A stretch of 64,000 nt of DNA from Terebella lapidaria (taxonomy: Eukaryota; Annelida; Polychaeta; Terebellida; Terebellidae): positions 27,708,481 through 27,772,480 of the forward strand of contig OX424561.1 of assembly GCA_949152475.1 (NCBI GenBank). Direction: 5' to 3'. How positions within the stretch are numbered: position 1 is the stretch's first letter; every line of letters begins with the position of its first letter. A program made the translations under genes and the position numbers. Below, piece after piece: positions 22,631-33,900 of this stretch. A model generated the notes under the pieces. The model searched no databases. It was not told the origin of the DNA and saw nothing but the letters and a program-made list of their open reading frames with translations.

Positions 22631-23275
22631 GACGTAAGCACAAATGTTTTATATAAGAGAGCTGTATGGGAAACGGCTGCATTCATTGCACAAGCAAAAG
22701 ACGAAGGGACGACATCGTATTGTTCAAGTGAAATTCACACTATATTCAAATGTTCACGATACAATATATACTAATCCTCTGCTGTGAAAGCTGAATGCAA
22801 CCAGTTGTGGATGTGATTCTACCTTGCAGGCATAACTTGGGATAATCACACACGATTTCATGGATATTTCAAAAACTGGATGCTTACATGCCGCGGATAT
22901 AATTAAAACTTGCAGGGACATTTCTTGTTCCTTTTGGATAAGCACACACATGGACGTAAGCACAAATGTTTTATATAAGAGAGCTGTATGGGAAACGGCT
23001 GCATTCATTGCACAAGCAAAAGACGAAGGGACGACATCGTATTGTTCAAGTGAAATTCACACTATATTCAAATGTTCACGATACAATATATACTAATCCT
23101 CTGCTGTGAAAGCTGAATGCAACCAGTTGTGGATGTGATTCTACCTTGCAGGCATAACTTGGGATAATCACACACGATTTCATGGATATTTCAAAAACTG
23201 GATGCTTACATGCCGCGGATATAATTAAAACTTGCAGGGACATTTCTTGTTCCTTTTGGATAAGCACACACATGG
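22631..23275. repeat. 322-bp tandem duplication nested in unit 1
   Basis: GACGTAAGCACAAATGTTTT at 22631 recurs at 22953, and the two 322-bp copies are near identical through CACACACATGG. The pair is also present in unit 2 (26404-27048), so this duplication is older than the large one. Predicted ORFs on both strands simply repeat with the unit. Confidence 0.95.
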
Positions 23276-23444
23276 TGATGGATATTGCGAAATTGACGTT
23301 ACGACTGCCATGGTTGAACACATTTCCTGTGAAGCGTACACCTCGGACAAATATTGCCAAAGAATAGTAATCATCTCGAAAAAAAAAAACTCAAAGCATA
23401 CACCGTCGTAAGGTCAATTGGACATTGTTTCACATGTAACTAAT

Positions 23445-24004
23445 AATGGATATTATTACCATCGCCCCGATAGGGGGAGAGGGTATTGCATTTGGGTCTG
23501 TCTGTTTGTTTGTCTGTCTGTTTGTCTGTTTGTATGTCCGCGCGCATAACACAGAAACGAATAGCCGGATCGACCCGAAAATTATAGGGATGTAGCGGTA
23601 TCACCGTGGCTCGGTCAATTCTTGTCAAAATCGGATAAAAAAAGGTTGCCATAGCAACCGAAAAGGGGAAAATCACATAATTCTCTATACCCCCTAGAAC
23701 ATGTGATTATCGTTAGTTCACATGTTGTAACTTGTGAAAACGAGTAGTGATCGTTCAAGTGAAACATAACCGAACTCGAAAAATACAGACTATATTGACT
23801 CCATATCTCATAAAAAAACCAAATTATCGTCATAACTCCATAGTAAAAAAAACCCACTACCTTAAAAAATACATTTGATGACATAAGTATGGAAAAATTT
23901 GTCATATATAGGATTTGAGATTCCGAATTCCCCCACTAGATATGAAACTTGATGCCCCTGTCCGTCCGCAGGAGCATATGCCCTTACGAACAGGAGATTA
24001 GTAG
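23445..24004. repeat. TCTG/TTTG-rich dispersed element fragment
   Basis: Begins ATTACCATCGCCCCGATAGG, then a (TCTG)/(TTTG) run at 23497-23535. It continues into AT-rich sequence with TTGCCATAGCAACCG and CACATGTTGTAACTTGTG palindromic blocks. Similar TCTG/TTTG-headed repeats start at 53190 and 55710. The element is duplicated in unit 2. Confidence 0.5.
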
Positions 24005-24756
24005 TGTGACGTATAGTGGGTATCTCTGGTTGTGTGTGTTTTTGTCTTCCCAAAAATCCTGCTTCTTGATCATATAGACTTTTGTAACTCCCGCTCGTTG
24101 TGATTCGAGAGCCGTCACTAAATGGTGCTTATCATCACTCAGTAGCTTACCGGCTTACTTCAGGCAAGAATCAACTCAGACGTAAATAAATGAGGATTTA
24201 TCAACATCTCATCATCAATGAATTGTCGGTCACCAACGTGACGTACAGATATGAAGTTCAAACATGGAGCACTGTATGATCACGTTTAAAAATTACTAGT
24301 GCGCGAGGGCACAACTAAAAAGAGTTCTTCGCCGAGACTTCTCTCTGTCCCTTCCCGTTGAAGTTTCCCGTCCCGTTAGTCGAATGGTTTCTCCAGGTAG
24401 TTAGTCGTAAGTCCCGTCGACTCAAAGGCCCTGAAGAAGGAGTCGGCCGCACGGAGGTTGTCGAGTCCCTTGACTGTGGCGGTGACGATCTCCCCACGGT
24501 CGATGTCGCTGTTGCAGTGCTCTCAGAGCGGCCGTCCGCTCTCCCTTATATAGCCAGGGTGGCTGCGTGCGCATCTTCGTCCGCAAACGTCTCTTCCCTA
24601 CTCATCTCCACGTGGTGAAGACTGCGTCCGCGAACGGTTCTTCCGCGAAGGCTCCTCTTCCGCGAACGCTCCTCTTCCTTCGCCAGTAGACTTTGAAGGT
24701 CACGTGGTCGTTCCTAACGAACGGTTTAGCGCGACAGTTGCATGGATTTTGTTACA
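24005..24756 (-). mobile_element. Ty3/Gypsy LTR, full-length copy left by the tandem duplication
   Basis: A 752-bp LTR starting TGTGACGTATAG and ending TTTTGTTACA on the plus strand (TGT...ACA termini). It matches the LTRs at 27779-28335 and 37068-37879. Read in the element's direction (minus strand), U3 holds three copies of the TTCCGCGAACG motif (24624-24669) and a TATATAA box at 24546-24552. It is not a transposition-derived solo LTR. It sits in duplication unit 1 and keeps 188 bp of element interior (to 24944). Confidence 0.9.
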
Positions 24757-27700
24757 ACTCCACCCTTTCTGGAGATCAACATCCCCGTTGATCCTTTCTC
24801 TCTCTTCTTTTCTCTTCTTCCTCCTTCTTCATCTCTTCTTTTTCCTGTCTGCTGCGTCCGGAGCCCTCTCCCTCCACCTTACTGTCGCTCTACCTTGCTC
24901 TCCGGTGTCTCAGCGAGCTTTTCCCGAGCGTCCGTGTAGGTGCGTTACCGTAATATGTAGTAGTTAAAGCCCGATGAGCGCTCCATTACCTACTGGTATT
25001 GGAGACCGAGGGCGAAGCTCGAGCTTTCTAATACCAATAGGTAATTGAGCCCGACAAGGGTTTTGACTAATGAAAAGTCCACCACCACCCCAAAAATAAT
25101 CCCCCGCACACAATCAATATAGCTCAAGATGTACGAGTTCACGGGTACCATAGTACCACAAAGCGTACACTGCAAGACTATTTGGTGATATTTGAGCATC
25201 ACAGAAATCTTAATGGCTAACGATATTGCGCTTCTTGTGTGTAGACTCAAAGCGTACAGCAATTAACAAAAGCGTACACCTGGAAAAAAAAGCCTTCTTG
25301 TCCGCATTTTATGGTGAATATCCCAACACTTAGGCCTCAATTTACCCAAGAACCATAAATTCATTCAAACTTCGGTTTTTTTAATTATGACTGTCAATCA
25401 GAATTATTTGTAGAACTGGGGCAAAATGGTATTTTTCTAATGAAGAATTTCCGGCCCAAGTATCATACACTGCGCCTTCTTCTATTTTCAATAAGGATTA
25501 AAAAGGTGACAGACGGATTAAATGGCATGCATTCAGTGGACGAGTAGTATTAATGCGCAGTGTATGATACTTGGGCCGAATTTCCTTGTTCAGAGACCCC
25601 ATACCCACGCGGGACCAAATTATCTCTAGTACGTTTTTGCTTGTGACCACTACATAATAAGAAACGTGAATACTTTAGCCAGAGAATCACCCTAGTGGCC
25701 CATGTAGCGCAGCTTACTATTTTCTCCTAAATTCAATGAAGATTTGAAATGTGCCAGACGGATTAAATATAGTATACATTCAGTGGGTGAGTAGTATTAA
25801 CAGAGTAAGGTGCGCTACTTGGGCCGCACTGGTTTGGAAAAGGTGTGATGCGTCTGTCAAGAGTAATCAGCCAATACGTGAGTTCGGAAATGTTTTCAGG
25901 TCAGGTCAGTGGAATTGGGTCGGGGTCAAGCGGTATAAACATAGCCAAACCATGCTGTCACGCTACCATTGTCGAGTCACTGTCACCAACACATTACTCG
26001 ATTTTCCCTGTACAATACTAAACTCTTTGAGTACTTCGAGTTCACCGCGTCACTCACGTTTGAGCATGGTGTGTACGAACGTTTTGTTTATACCACTTGA
26101 CCTGACCTAGAAACATTTCCGAACTGGCTTATTCATGTCAGATTCACATATTCTCACTCACTTCTGTTAGTAGCACAAAGAATACAATTGTGCACACGGC
26201 AGGCAAATTTCACATAGCCTTGCAGTGTACGCTTTTTGGTACTATGGTACCCGTCATGACCCGTGGAGTTTCGTTTAAGGTGCGGTATGAGCACATTAGT
26301 GAGCTATGGTATATTTGAGTTGGTGCCAGGGGCTATCTAACCAATGAGGGGGGTTAGATCACCATGGTGAAAGTCGAATACCGCACCTTACTCGGAGTTG
26401 TGAGACGTAAGCACAAATGTTTTATATAAGAGAGCTGTATGGGAAACGGCTGCATTCATTGCACAAGCAAAAGACGAAGGGACGACATCGTATTGTTCAA
26501 GTGAAATTCACACTATATTCAAATGTTCACGATACAATATATACTAATCCTCTGCTGTGAAAGCTGAATGCAACCAGTTGTGGATGTGATTCTACCTTGC
26601 AGGCATAACTTGGGATAATCACACACGATTTCATGGATATTTCAAAAACTGGATGCTTACATGCCGCGGATATAATTAAAACTTGCAGGGACATTTCTTG
26701 TTCCTTTTGGATAAGCACACACATGGACGTAAGCACAATTGTTTTATATAATAGAGCTGTATGGGAAACGGCTGCATTCATTGCACAAGCAAAAGACGAA
26801 GGGACGACATCGTATTGTTCAAGTGAAATTCACACTATATTCAAATGTTCACGATACAATATATACTAATCCTCTGCTGTGAAAGCTGAATGCAACCAGT
26901 TGTGGATGTGATTCTACCTTGCAGGCATAACTTGGGATAATCACACACGATTTCATGGATATTTCAAAAACTGGATGCTTACATGCCGCGGATATAATTA
27001 AAACTTGCAGGGACATTTCTTGTTCCTTTTGGATAAGCACACACATGGTGATGGATATTGCGAAATTGACGTTACGACTGCCATGGTTGAACACATTTCC
27101 TGTGAAGCGTACACCTCGGACAAATATTGCCAAAGAATAGTAATCATCTCGAAAAAAAAAAACTCAAAGCATACACCGTCGTAAGGTCAATTGGACATTG
27201 TTTCACATGTAACTAATAATGGATATTATTACCATCGCCCCGATAGGGGGAGAGGGTATTGCATTTGGGTCTGTCTGTTTGTTTGTCTGTCTGTTTGTCT
27301 GTTTGTATGTCCGCGCGCATAACACAGAAACGAATAGCCGGATCGACCCGAAAATTATAGGGATGTAGCGGTATCACCGTGGCTCGGTCAATTCTTGTCA
27401 AAATCGGATAAAAAAAGGTTGCCATAGCAACCGAAAAGGGGAAAATCACATAATTCTCTATACCCCCTAGAACATGTGATTATCGTTAGTTCACATGTTG
27501 TAACTTGTGAAAACGAGTAGTGATCGTTCAAGTGAAACATAACCGAACTCGAAAAATACAGACTATATTGACTCCATATCTCATAAAAAAACCAAATTAT
27601 CGTCATAACTCCATAGTAAAAAAAACCCCACTACCTTAAAAAATACATTTGATGACATAAGTATGGAAAAATTTGTCATATATAGGATTTGAGATTCCGA

Positions 27701-27778
27701 ATTCCCCCACTAGATATGAAACTTGATGCCCCTGTCCGTCCGCAGGAGCATATGCCCTTACGAACAGGAGATTAGTAG

Positions 27779-28335
27779 TGTGACGTATAGTGGGTATCTC
27801 TGGTTGTGTGTGTTTTTGTCTTCCCAAAAATCCTGCTTCTTGATCATATAGACTTTTGTAACGTTTAAAAATAACTAGTGCGCGAGGGCACAACTAAAAA
27901 GAGTTCTTCGCCGAGGCTTCTCTCTGTCCCTTCCCGTTGAAGTTTCCCGTCCCGTTAGTCGAATGGTTTCTCCAGGTAGTTAGTCGTAAGTCCCGTCGAC
28001 TCAAAGGCCCTGAAGAAGGAGTCGTCCGCACGGAGGTTGTCGAGTCCCTTGACTGTGGCGGTGACGATCTCCCCACGGTCGATGTCGCTGTTGCAGTGCT
28101 CTCAGAGCGGCCGTCCGCTCTCCCTTATATAGCCAGGGTGGCTGCGTGCGCATCTTCGTCCGCAAACGTCTCTTCCCTACTCATCTCCACGTGGTGAAGA
28201 CTGCGTCCGCGAACGGTTCTTCCCCGAAGGCTCCTCTTCCGCGAACGCTCCTCTTCCTTCGCCAGTAGACTTTGAAGGTCACGTGGTCGTTCCTAACGAA
28301 CGGTTTAGCGCGACAGTTGCATGGATTTTGTTACA
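27779..28335 (-). mobile_element. 3' LTR of the Ty3/Gypsy element (internally deleted)
   Basis: In the element's orientation this is the downstream LTR. It starts and ends like the 24005-24756 copy but lacks 195 bp of the R/U5 part, with junction GTAAC/GTTTAAAAATAAC and a 2-base overlap (AC) at the deletion ends. TATATAA is at 28125-28131, and the TTCCGCGAACG-type array starts at 28203. The deletion must post-date the tandem duplication, since the other LTRs are full-length there. Confidence 0.9.
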
Positions 28336-28349
28336 ACTCCACCCTTTCT
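28336..28349 (-). promoter_or_regulatory. Polypurine tract of the LTR element
   Basis: On the minus strand AGAAAGGGTGGAGT lies directly before the LTR's TGTAACAAAA start. This is the expected position and composition of the plus-strand primer. It also fixes the LTR boundary at TTACA on the plus strand rather than at the earlier GACAGT. Confidence 0.7.
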
Positions 28350-28587
28350 GGAGATCAACGTCCCCGTTGATCCTTTCTCTCTCTTCTTTTCTCTTCTTCC
28401 TCCTTCTTCATCTCTTCTTTTTCCTGTCTGCTGCGTCCGGAGCCCTCTCCCTCCACCTTACTGTCGCTCTACCTCGCTCTCCGGTGTCTCAGCGAGCTTT
28501 TCCCGAGCGTCCGTGTAGGTGCGGAGCTGCTCCAGGAGCAGCCTGTTATCTTTCACCTGGGCTCGCAGCTCCCTCCGGTGACTCTTC

Positions 28588-29425
28588 TCACGTTGAGCAG
28601 TGACCACAGTGACCACTCTGCACTCTGCCCAGGCCCTCGACGTACGGTCGCAGCTGGTCTTCCTCCTCGGGAACTGGCTTGAGGAACCAGCTCAAGTCAA
28701 GGGGCTTGTAAGTGGGTACTGAGTCTCTGGGAGCGGGGGGTCCGTCGTCCTCGGGTTCGGGGGCCTCCGGGGATTCCGCCTCTCTCCGCTCCTGCTGGGA
28801 CTCCGGCTCCTCCTCACTGTTCGGCGGGTCGTCCTCAGGGCTCGAGACGTCCTCTGGCCCTGGGGCATCCGCCTGGCTGGGGGCTGGACGGCTTGGGGGT
28901 GGCTGCTTGGCTGGCCGGGAAGTGGACTGTCGCCAGATCAGGGGTAGGGACGGTAGGCGGGCCATCCCGGGGGTCGGACACGGGCGTGTCGGTCGCCGTC
29001 CTCCTACGTCCGGGTTTCAGGGGGTTCCCACTGGCATGTGACGCCTCATGCCGGTCCCTGTCGGCTCGGCGGGCGAATCGCTGGCTACACATCTTACAGA
29101 GGTCCCGCCCCTCTTTCTGAGTGTGCTTGGTCGCCACGTGCCGACTAAAGTTGGATGCCGTCACGTGGATCCGGCAGGGGCTGCACCAGCGTCGTCCTCT
29201 CTCTGTCGACAATTTCCGGGCAGGGAACCGTCGACCTCCTCGGGGCTCCTCGCGATGCTCCCGGCTCCTCGAACGCTCCCGCTTCCGGTCAGGCTTGGTA
29301 GGTGGGTCACACATCTTGTCGACTTCAAGTGACAGAAAGTCGTCCAAGTCGAAATCTGGAACGTCCCCGAAATCTTCGTCTACAAACGCTGGTATTTCTA
29401 CTATCTGTAGCGGTGGTGTGTTCAT
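28588..29425 (-). pseudogene. C2H2 zinc-finger ORF in the env position of the LTR element
   Basis: The frame from 29425 encodes about 196 residues. An acidic N-terminus (~10-35) is followed by a basic RS-type stretch (~45-60) and two C2H2 fingers: C81-x2-C84-x11-H96-x4-H101 and C110-x2-C113-x12-H126-x3-H130. A second frame, 28965-28588, overlaps its end and continues with a proline- and acid-rich region ending in a compact hydrophobic/acidic block (core PTYKPLDLSWFLKPV). The two are probably one protein split by a frameshift. There is no signal peptide, membrane span or Env feature. The position after integrase and before the 3' LTR is that of env or an accessory gene. A TATA-like box (29461-29467) and a repeated-motif array lie just upstream. 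The role is unknown; DNA binding is inferred from the fingers. Confidence 0.75.
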
Positions 29426-29460
29426 GGTTGAAGTAGTGATGGAATCGTAGGCCGGCCTGC

Positions 29461-29467
29461 TTAAATA
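29461..29467 (-). promoter_or_regulatory. TATA-like box upstream of the zinc-finger ORF
   Basis: On the minus strand TATTTAAG lies about 40 bp upstream of the zinc-finger ORF's ATG. The motif array at 29538-29580 begins 71 bp further upstream, the same spacing (72 bp) as between the LTR TATA box and its array. This suggests an internal promoter of the same design as the LTR promoter. Confidence 0.5.
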
Positions 29468-29537
29468 GAGAAGGCGCGGACCAGGGATCTGTGGGAAAAA
29501 TGCATTGTAGTGGAAGGAAATGACGTTTTTTGTCCTC

Positions 29538-29580
29538 TTCCGCGAACGGTGCTTCCGCGAACGGTTCTTCCGCGAACGCT
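29538..29580 (-). repeat. Internal array of the TTCCGCGAACG motif
   Basis: Three near-perfect copies of CTTCCGCGAACGG in 43 bp, outside any recognised coding frame, between integrase and the zinc-finger ORF. The same motif is in the LTR U3 and in gag. Confidence 0.9.
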
Positions 29581-29591
29581 CCCATCACCGT

Positions 29592-30840
29592 TTACATCGT
29601 CGGGACTGCATTCTCGCTGTTTCCCATTCGTCCCTCGTCATCACTGGGGGCCCGGACTGGGGTCACATCGTCCGGGTCGGGGATCCAGGTGTCAGTTTCG
29701 GGGGTAAACCAACACTTTTGAGGTTGTCGATGTGGACATCTTTTATCTTGCCACCGGGTCGATCTTGTATCGACACCATCCATTCGAGATGAGACTTCAC
29801 AACGAGATAAGGTCCCGTCCACCCTAGTCCTAGTTTTGGTCTGGCTTTCTGGGGGTATCAGTACATCACCCAGGTGCCCACCGGAAAATGTCGAGCGGCT
29901 GATTTTACGTCATGATGGCGCTTTTGTCGCACCGTGGCCGCTTTCAGGCACTCTCGAGCGGTCTCATGGGCTTGTATGGTGGCTTCCTTCACCCATTCGA
30001 CGTATGCAGATGCACACTTGGGGACTGGTCCTCCCAAATCGTCCGGTTTCGTCTGGTACCTCAGGTCTAACGGGGTGGTAGCTTCCCGTCCCATCATCAT
30101 TCGGAATTTGGGACGATGGTCAAATGGTCGTCCCAGTCGTCATGGTTCTCGTCCACGACCACGGCCAGAAGGTTCAGCAGGGTCCGGTTGAACCGCTCGA
30201 CCATCCCGTCTGATTTGGCGTGATAAGGAGTCATCCGAGTCTTCTCCCTTCCTAAGATCTTGATCATTTCGAGGAAAAGCTCGCTCTCGAACTCTCGTCC
30301 CTGGTCGGTATGTATCTTGGCTGGCATCCCCAGGCGGCACACGAACTCGGTCACAAAGACGTCTGCCACCGTCTGAGCCTCATGGTTGGGTAGAGCGTAG
30401 GCCTCAGTCCACTTGGTGAAATAATCACCCACGACCAGTATATACCGGTTCCCAGAATTGGTGATCGTCCCTTGCGCCAATATGTCCATGGCCACCCTTT
30501 CTAGCCGATCGCCCACCGGTAGATTTCCCATGGGGTGGTACTTGGGCCCCGGTCGCGGCTTTCTCCCACTGCACTTCAGGCACTCCCGGCACCAACGCTC
30601 CACGTCCTTCGTCAAACCCGGCCAGTACATTCTCGCTTTTAGTCAGTGGATTGTCTTGGTGACTCCTTGGTGGCTCATCAGCTTGCCTGTGTGGACCTCC
30701 TTCATGACGGCACGTCTCAGGACCTGCGGAACGACCAGTTGATAGATTGGTGCGTTCTGGCATGCCGCTTGGTACCCCCGGGTCAAAAGCCCATCACGTA
30801 GCTCCAGCTGGTCCCACTGTTGCAACAGAGTCTTCATCTG
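29592..30840 (-). pseudogene. Integrase region of the Ty3/Gypsy element, broken
   Basis: Lies downstream of RNase H on the minus strand. Frame 30840-30643 carries the first half of the HHCC zinc-binding domain (core HTGKLMSHQGV) and ends at a TGA. The same frame resumes and gives YWPGLTKDV, the Cys cluster CRECLKC and the catalytic core with the D,D-35-E triad (AMDILAQ; IHTDQGREF; DGMVERFNR), ending at about 30097. The C-terminal part continues in another frame to about 29858 (core MGREATTPLDLRY) and then again out of frame to about 29592. At least one nonsense codon and two frameshifts make it inactive as it stands. The role in an intact element is insertion of cDNA into host DNA. Confidence 0.88.
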
Positions 30841-30926
30841 CTGACTTTTTGTTCGGACTTCGGCCAGACAGGTCTCTCAGTGAGGATGTCTTTCCACCCT
30901 AGGATGCCTCCAACATCAGGGTTTGC

Positions 30927-33900
30927 TCATTGAAGGGTCACGAGGTCTTCCTGAGAATACCCATTCAACACCTGGACCTCCTGGGCTCCTTCCGTCGGGG
31001 TCCGACGTCCTCTTGTAGCCATAGCCCGCGTGACAGCCAGCACTTGTTCATCTGGATCTCGGACCACAGGGATGGGGCACGGGTCTCGGCAGTGCATCCA
31101 CACGTCGGCCGTCGCGCCGATCGCTGCTCCGGCCACAGCCTCCGGTCCCAAACCATGCAGTGTGAAGAGCATCATCAGGAGAAACCAAACCCAGGCAGAG
31201 GGGCAAAGCTGATGCAGTGATCTGCAGACACTCCTGGCTCCGTCCTCTGTTCGTGGGGGGATCCGGCCTTCAGGCGGGGACTCCTCGGTCGGCTCTGTAG
31301 ACGTCCTCGGGTCCTCCTGGCGGCGCACCTCCCAGATCTGGAATATCCCGACTCCATCTCCGCAGTAATGGTCCTCCATCCAGGGCTCCAGGGGGACCTC
31401 CCGTAAGCTGTTGACTTGGGGTCCTCCTGGGCTCCACTCCTCTCCATTGATCGGCGGAAGCAGATCCTCATCAGAGAGGTCCTCCAGGGGTAGGGGACAC
31501 TCCTCCTGAGTTGGACAGGCCTCCTCTTTTCCTTCGGGTCTTGTGGTGTGGCGAGGGGCGGGACAATCCGGTCTCCGGCACTGCCGACATCTGGACATCC
31601 CGTCTGCATTCCCGTGTTGTACTCCCAGTCGGATCTCACACCTGAAGGCGTAGCTGGCGATGCGAGCCGCCCATCTAGCGATCATTCCCTCCGCATCCTG
31701 AAAGTTCAGCAGCCACTTGAAAGAGGCGTGGTTAGTCCGCAGCAGGAACGCTCTCCCCCACAAGAAATGTCTAAAATGGTGTATCATACTGATGACGGCC
31801 AGGAGCTCCCGCTTGGTGGTGCAGTAGTTCCGCTGGGTATCCCTCAAGGCTCTAGAAGCATAGGCGATCACCCGCTCTCGTCCGTCCTGCACTTGGGATA
31901 AGACTCCTCCCACTCCGTAGCCGCTAGCATCAGTATCTAGGATAAATTCAAGGTTCATGTCAGGGTACACCAGCAGGGGTTGCTCGGTCAGGGGTTGACG
32001 CAACGCCTCGATTGCCTGCTGGTGAGCCTCGCTCCAATGGTAATGGACTTCCTTCTTTAACAGGTGGTTGAGGGGTCCTGCTCGGGTGGCAAAGTCAGGG
32101 ATGAACCTGCGGTAATACCCCACAAACCCAAGGAAGCTCCATAGTTCCGTCAAGGTGGTAGGCGGCACCATTTTCGTCACAGCTTCGACTTTGGCAGGGT
32201 CGCACTGGATGCCTCGGTCGGACACGACATGGCCCAGGAAGTGGACCTGTTGTCGAAACAACTCACACTTGGCAGGTTTCAGCTTCAGTCCGGCGGCTTG
32301 CAGTCTCTGGAACACGTCCTCGAGGTTGTCCACGGCTTCTGGGAAGGTCTTCCCCAGGCAGATGACATCGTCTAAATAAATTAGACATCTCTTCCATTGG
32401 AGTCCTCTCAGCGCCAGTTCCATTAAACGTTCGAACGTAGCCGGGGCCGTCGCCAATCCAAACGGCATCACCTTGAACTGGTAGAGTCCACTGCGGGTGG
32501 TAAACGCCGTCTTCTCCTTGTCCCTGTCGTCCATCTCGACCTGCCAGTAACCACTAGCCAAGTCTAGCGTCGAAAAATATCGTCCTCCTGATAAGGCGTC
32601 AAAACTTTCGTCGACTCGAGGCAGAGGGTACGCATCCTTCCGGGTGACATCATTCAGACGGCGGTAGTCGACACAAAATCTCAGCACACCATCCTTCTTC
32701 TTCACCAGTACGATGGGGGACGACCATGGACTGTCACTGGGCTCCACAACGTCGGCCTTCAACATCTCGTCGACCTCGTCCTCGATCAGCTCCTGCTGGT
32801 AGTACGGGGCTCTCCGTAGAGGCTGCTTGATCGGGGGGTGATCTCCCGTGTCGATGACGTGTTTTGCCAGGGACGTCCGGCCCAATCTCCCGTCTGGTCC
32901 CATGAAGACCTGCTGGTGGCGTCGAAGGAGATCGCTGACGACCTCCACCTCCCTCTCCGTCAAGTCCGGATGCATTCCCTCCAGGAGCGGTTGTAGATGC
33001 TCCGGGCACTCTGGTCTCTTTGTCGACGGTTCGGCGTGCATGGCATGCACTCTGGTTTCGGGCTGCTCAGGCTTCCGGTTCCGCCACTTGGTGGAGTTTG
33101 GTGTAAGGGGCTCATGCTCCCTCCCGTGCTCCTCCCGGTACCACTGCTCCCTCCCAGGCTCGTTCTGGGTTGACTTCCCGCCATCGGGATGAAATCCTAG
33201 GTCGATCACGGCCTCTATCCCGTGAAGCTCAGCTAGGATGGTCCCCATCAGCACAGTGCGGACTCCAGCACCGGCATTCAAAAGTACCACCGGTACCAGG
33301 CGTCCTCGGGGTCGTACAAGGGCTCGTCCCACTACGAGGGGGTCGTCCTCCATCGGCTCTCTTGCGGACTGCACGAGGCCGGCCTTCGGAACTCCTCCCT
33401 CACTTCCCGTCAGTTTGAGGTCCAACATCATTTCCGAAAAGGGTGGCAAGACGACCGCCTCCTCCGTCACCAGTGTGTAGACGGCATCCTCGTGGCCCGA
33501 GCTCATCACTATGGTAGTGTCGCCCACCTGCCACTCGCCCTTACTCAGATCCAGTTGTCCCCCAATCTGTTGAAGTACGTCAAGCCCCAGCACACCCGGG
33601 ATTCCCAGTTTGGCAACCAGTATGTCTGCCGACACGAGTCGTGTGCCCAGTGGAAGTTGTGCTGTCATTTCACCTCGAACCTGTAAGTAGTCTCCGGTTG
33701 CTGCCCGTAACCTTATTCTCGTCTGCCTTATCGTCACCTTATGTTCGTCATCCAGTTGGTCGAAGAGACACTCGTCCAGAACGGTGGAGGAGGCACCCGT
33801 GTCCACCAACATACGAGTCACCTTCCCCATAACGTGGCACGCCGCATACCACGCCAATGTGCCTCGGGAACCGGATGACAAGGACACCACCTGGCCATTT

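Larger units (their letters stand above)
21175..24944. repeat. Large tandem duplication, unit 1
   Basis: This 3770-bp unit is repeated immediately downstream (24945-28523) with only scattered substitutions, small indels and one 195-bp deletion. The unit comprises a MITE-rich flank (to 24004), a complete LTR (24005-24756) and the first 188 bp of retrotransposon interior. It then breaks off at TAGGTGCG and restarts with TTACCGTAATATG. Unit 2 continues into the rest of the element, so the duplication happened after the retrotransposon had inserted. Small ORFs in the unit are shadows of repeats. Confidence 0.95.
24945..28523. repeat. Large tandem duplication, unit 2
   Basis: Second copy of 21175-24944, containing the same MITEs, the 322-bp tandem pair and the LTR. 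It is shorter (3579 bp), mainly because 195 bp (equivalent to 24089-24283) are missing from its LTR. The few substitutions indicate a recent event, or possibly merged haplotypes in the assembly. Confidence 0.95.

Noticed and set aside
22754..23360. Minus-strand frames of 84 and 94 codons sharing most of their sequence (and copies at 26527-27133)
   Set aside because: They arise from the nested 322-bp tandem duplication and are multiplied by the large duplication. There is no domain and no splice context.
24005..24756. Solo LTR produced by LTR-LTR recombination
   Set aside because: It is followed by 188 bp of element interior and lies in a tandemly duplicated segment, so segmental duplication explains it.
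28588..29425. Envelope gene in the third position of the LTR element
   Set aside because: No signal peptide, transmembrane span, cleavage site or Cys pattern of Env. The frame clearly encodes C2H2 fingers.
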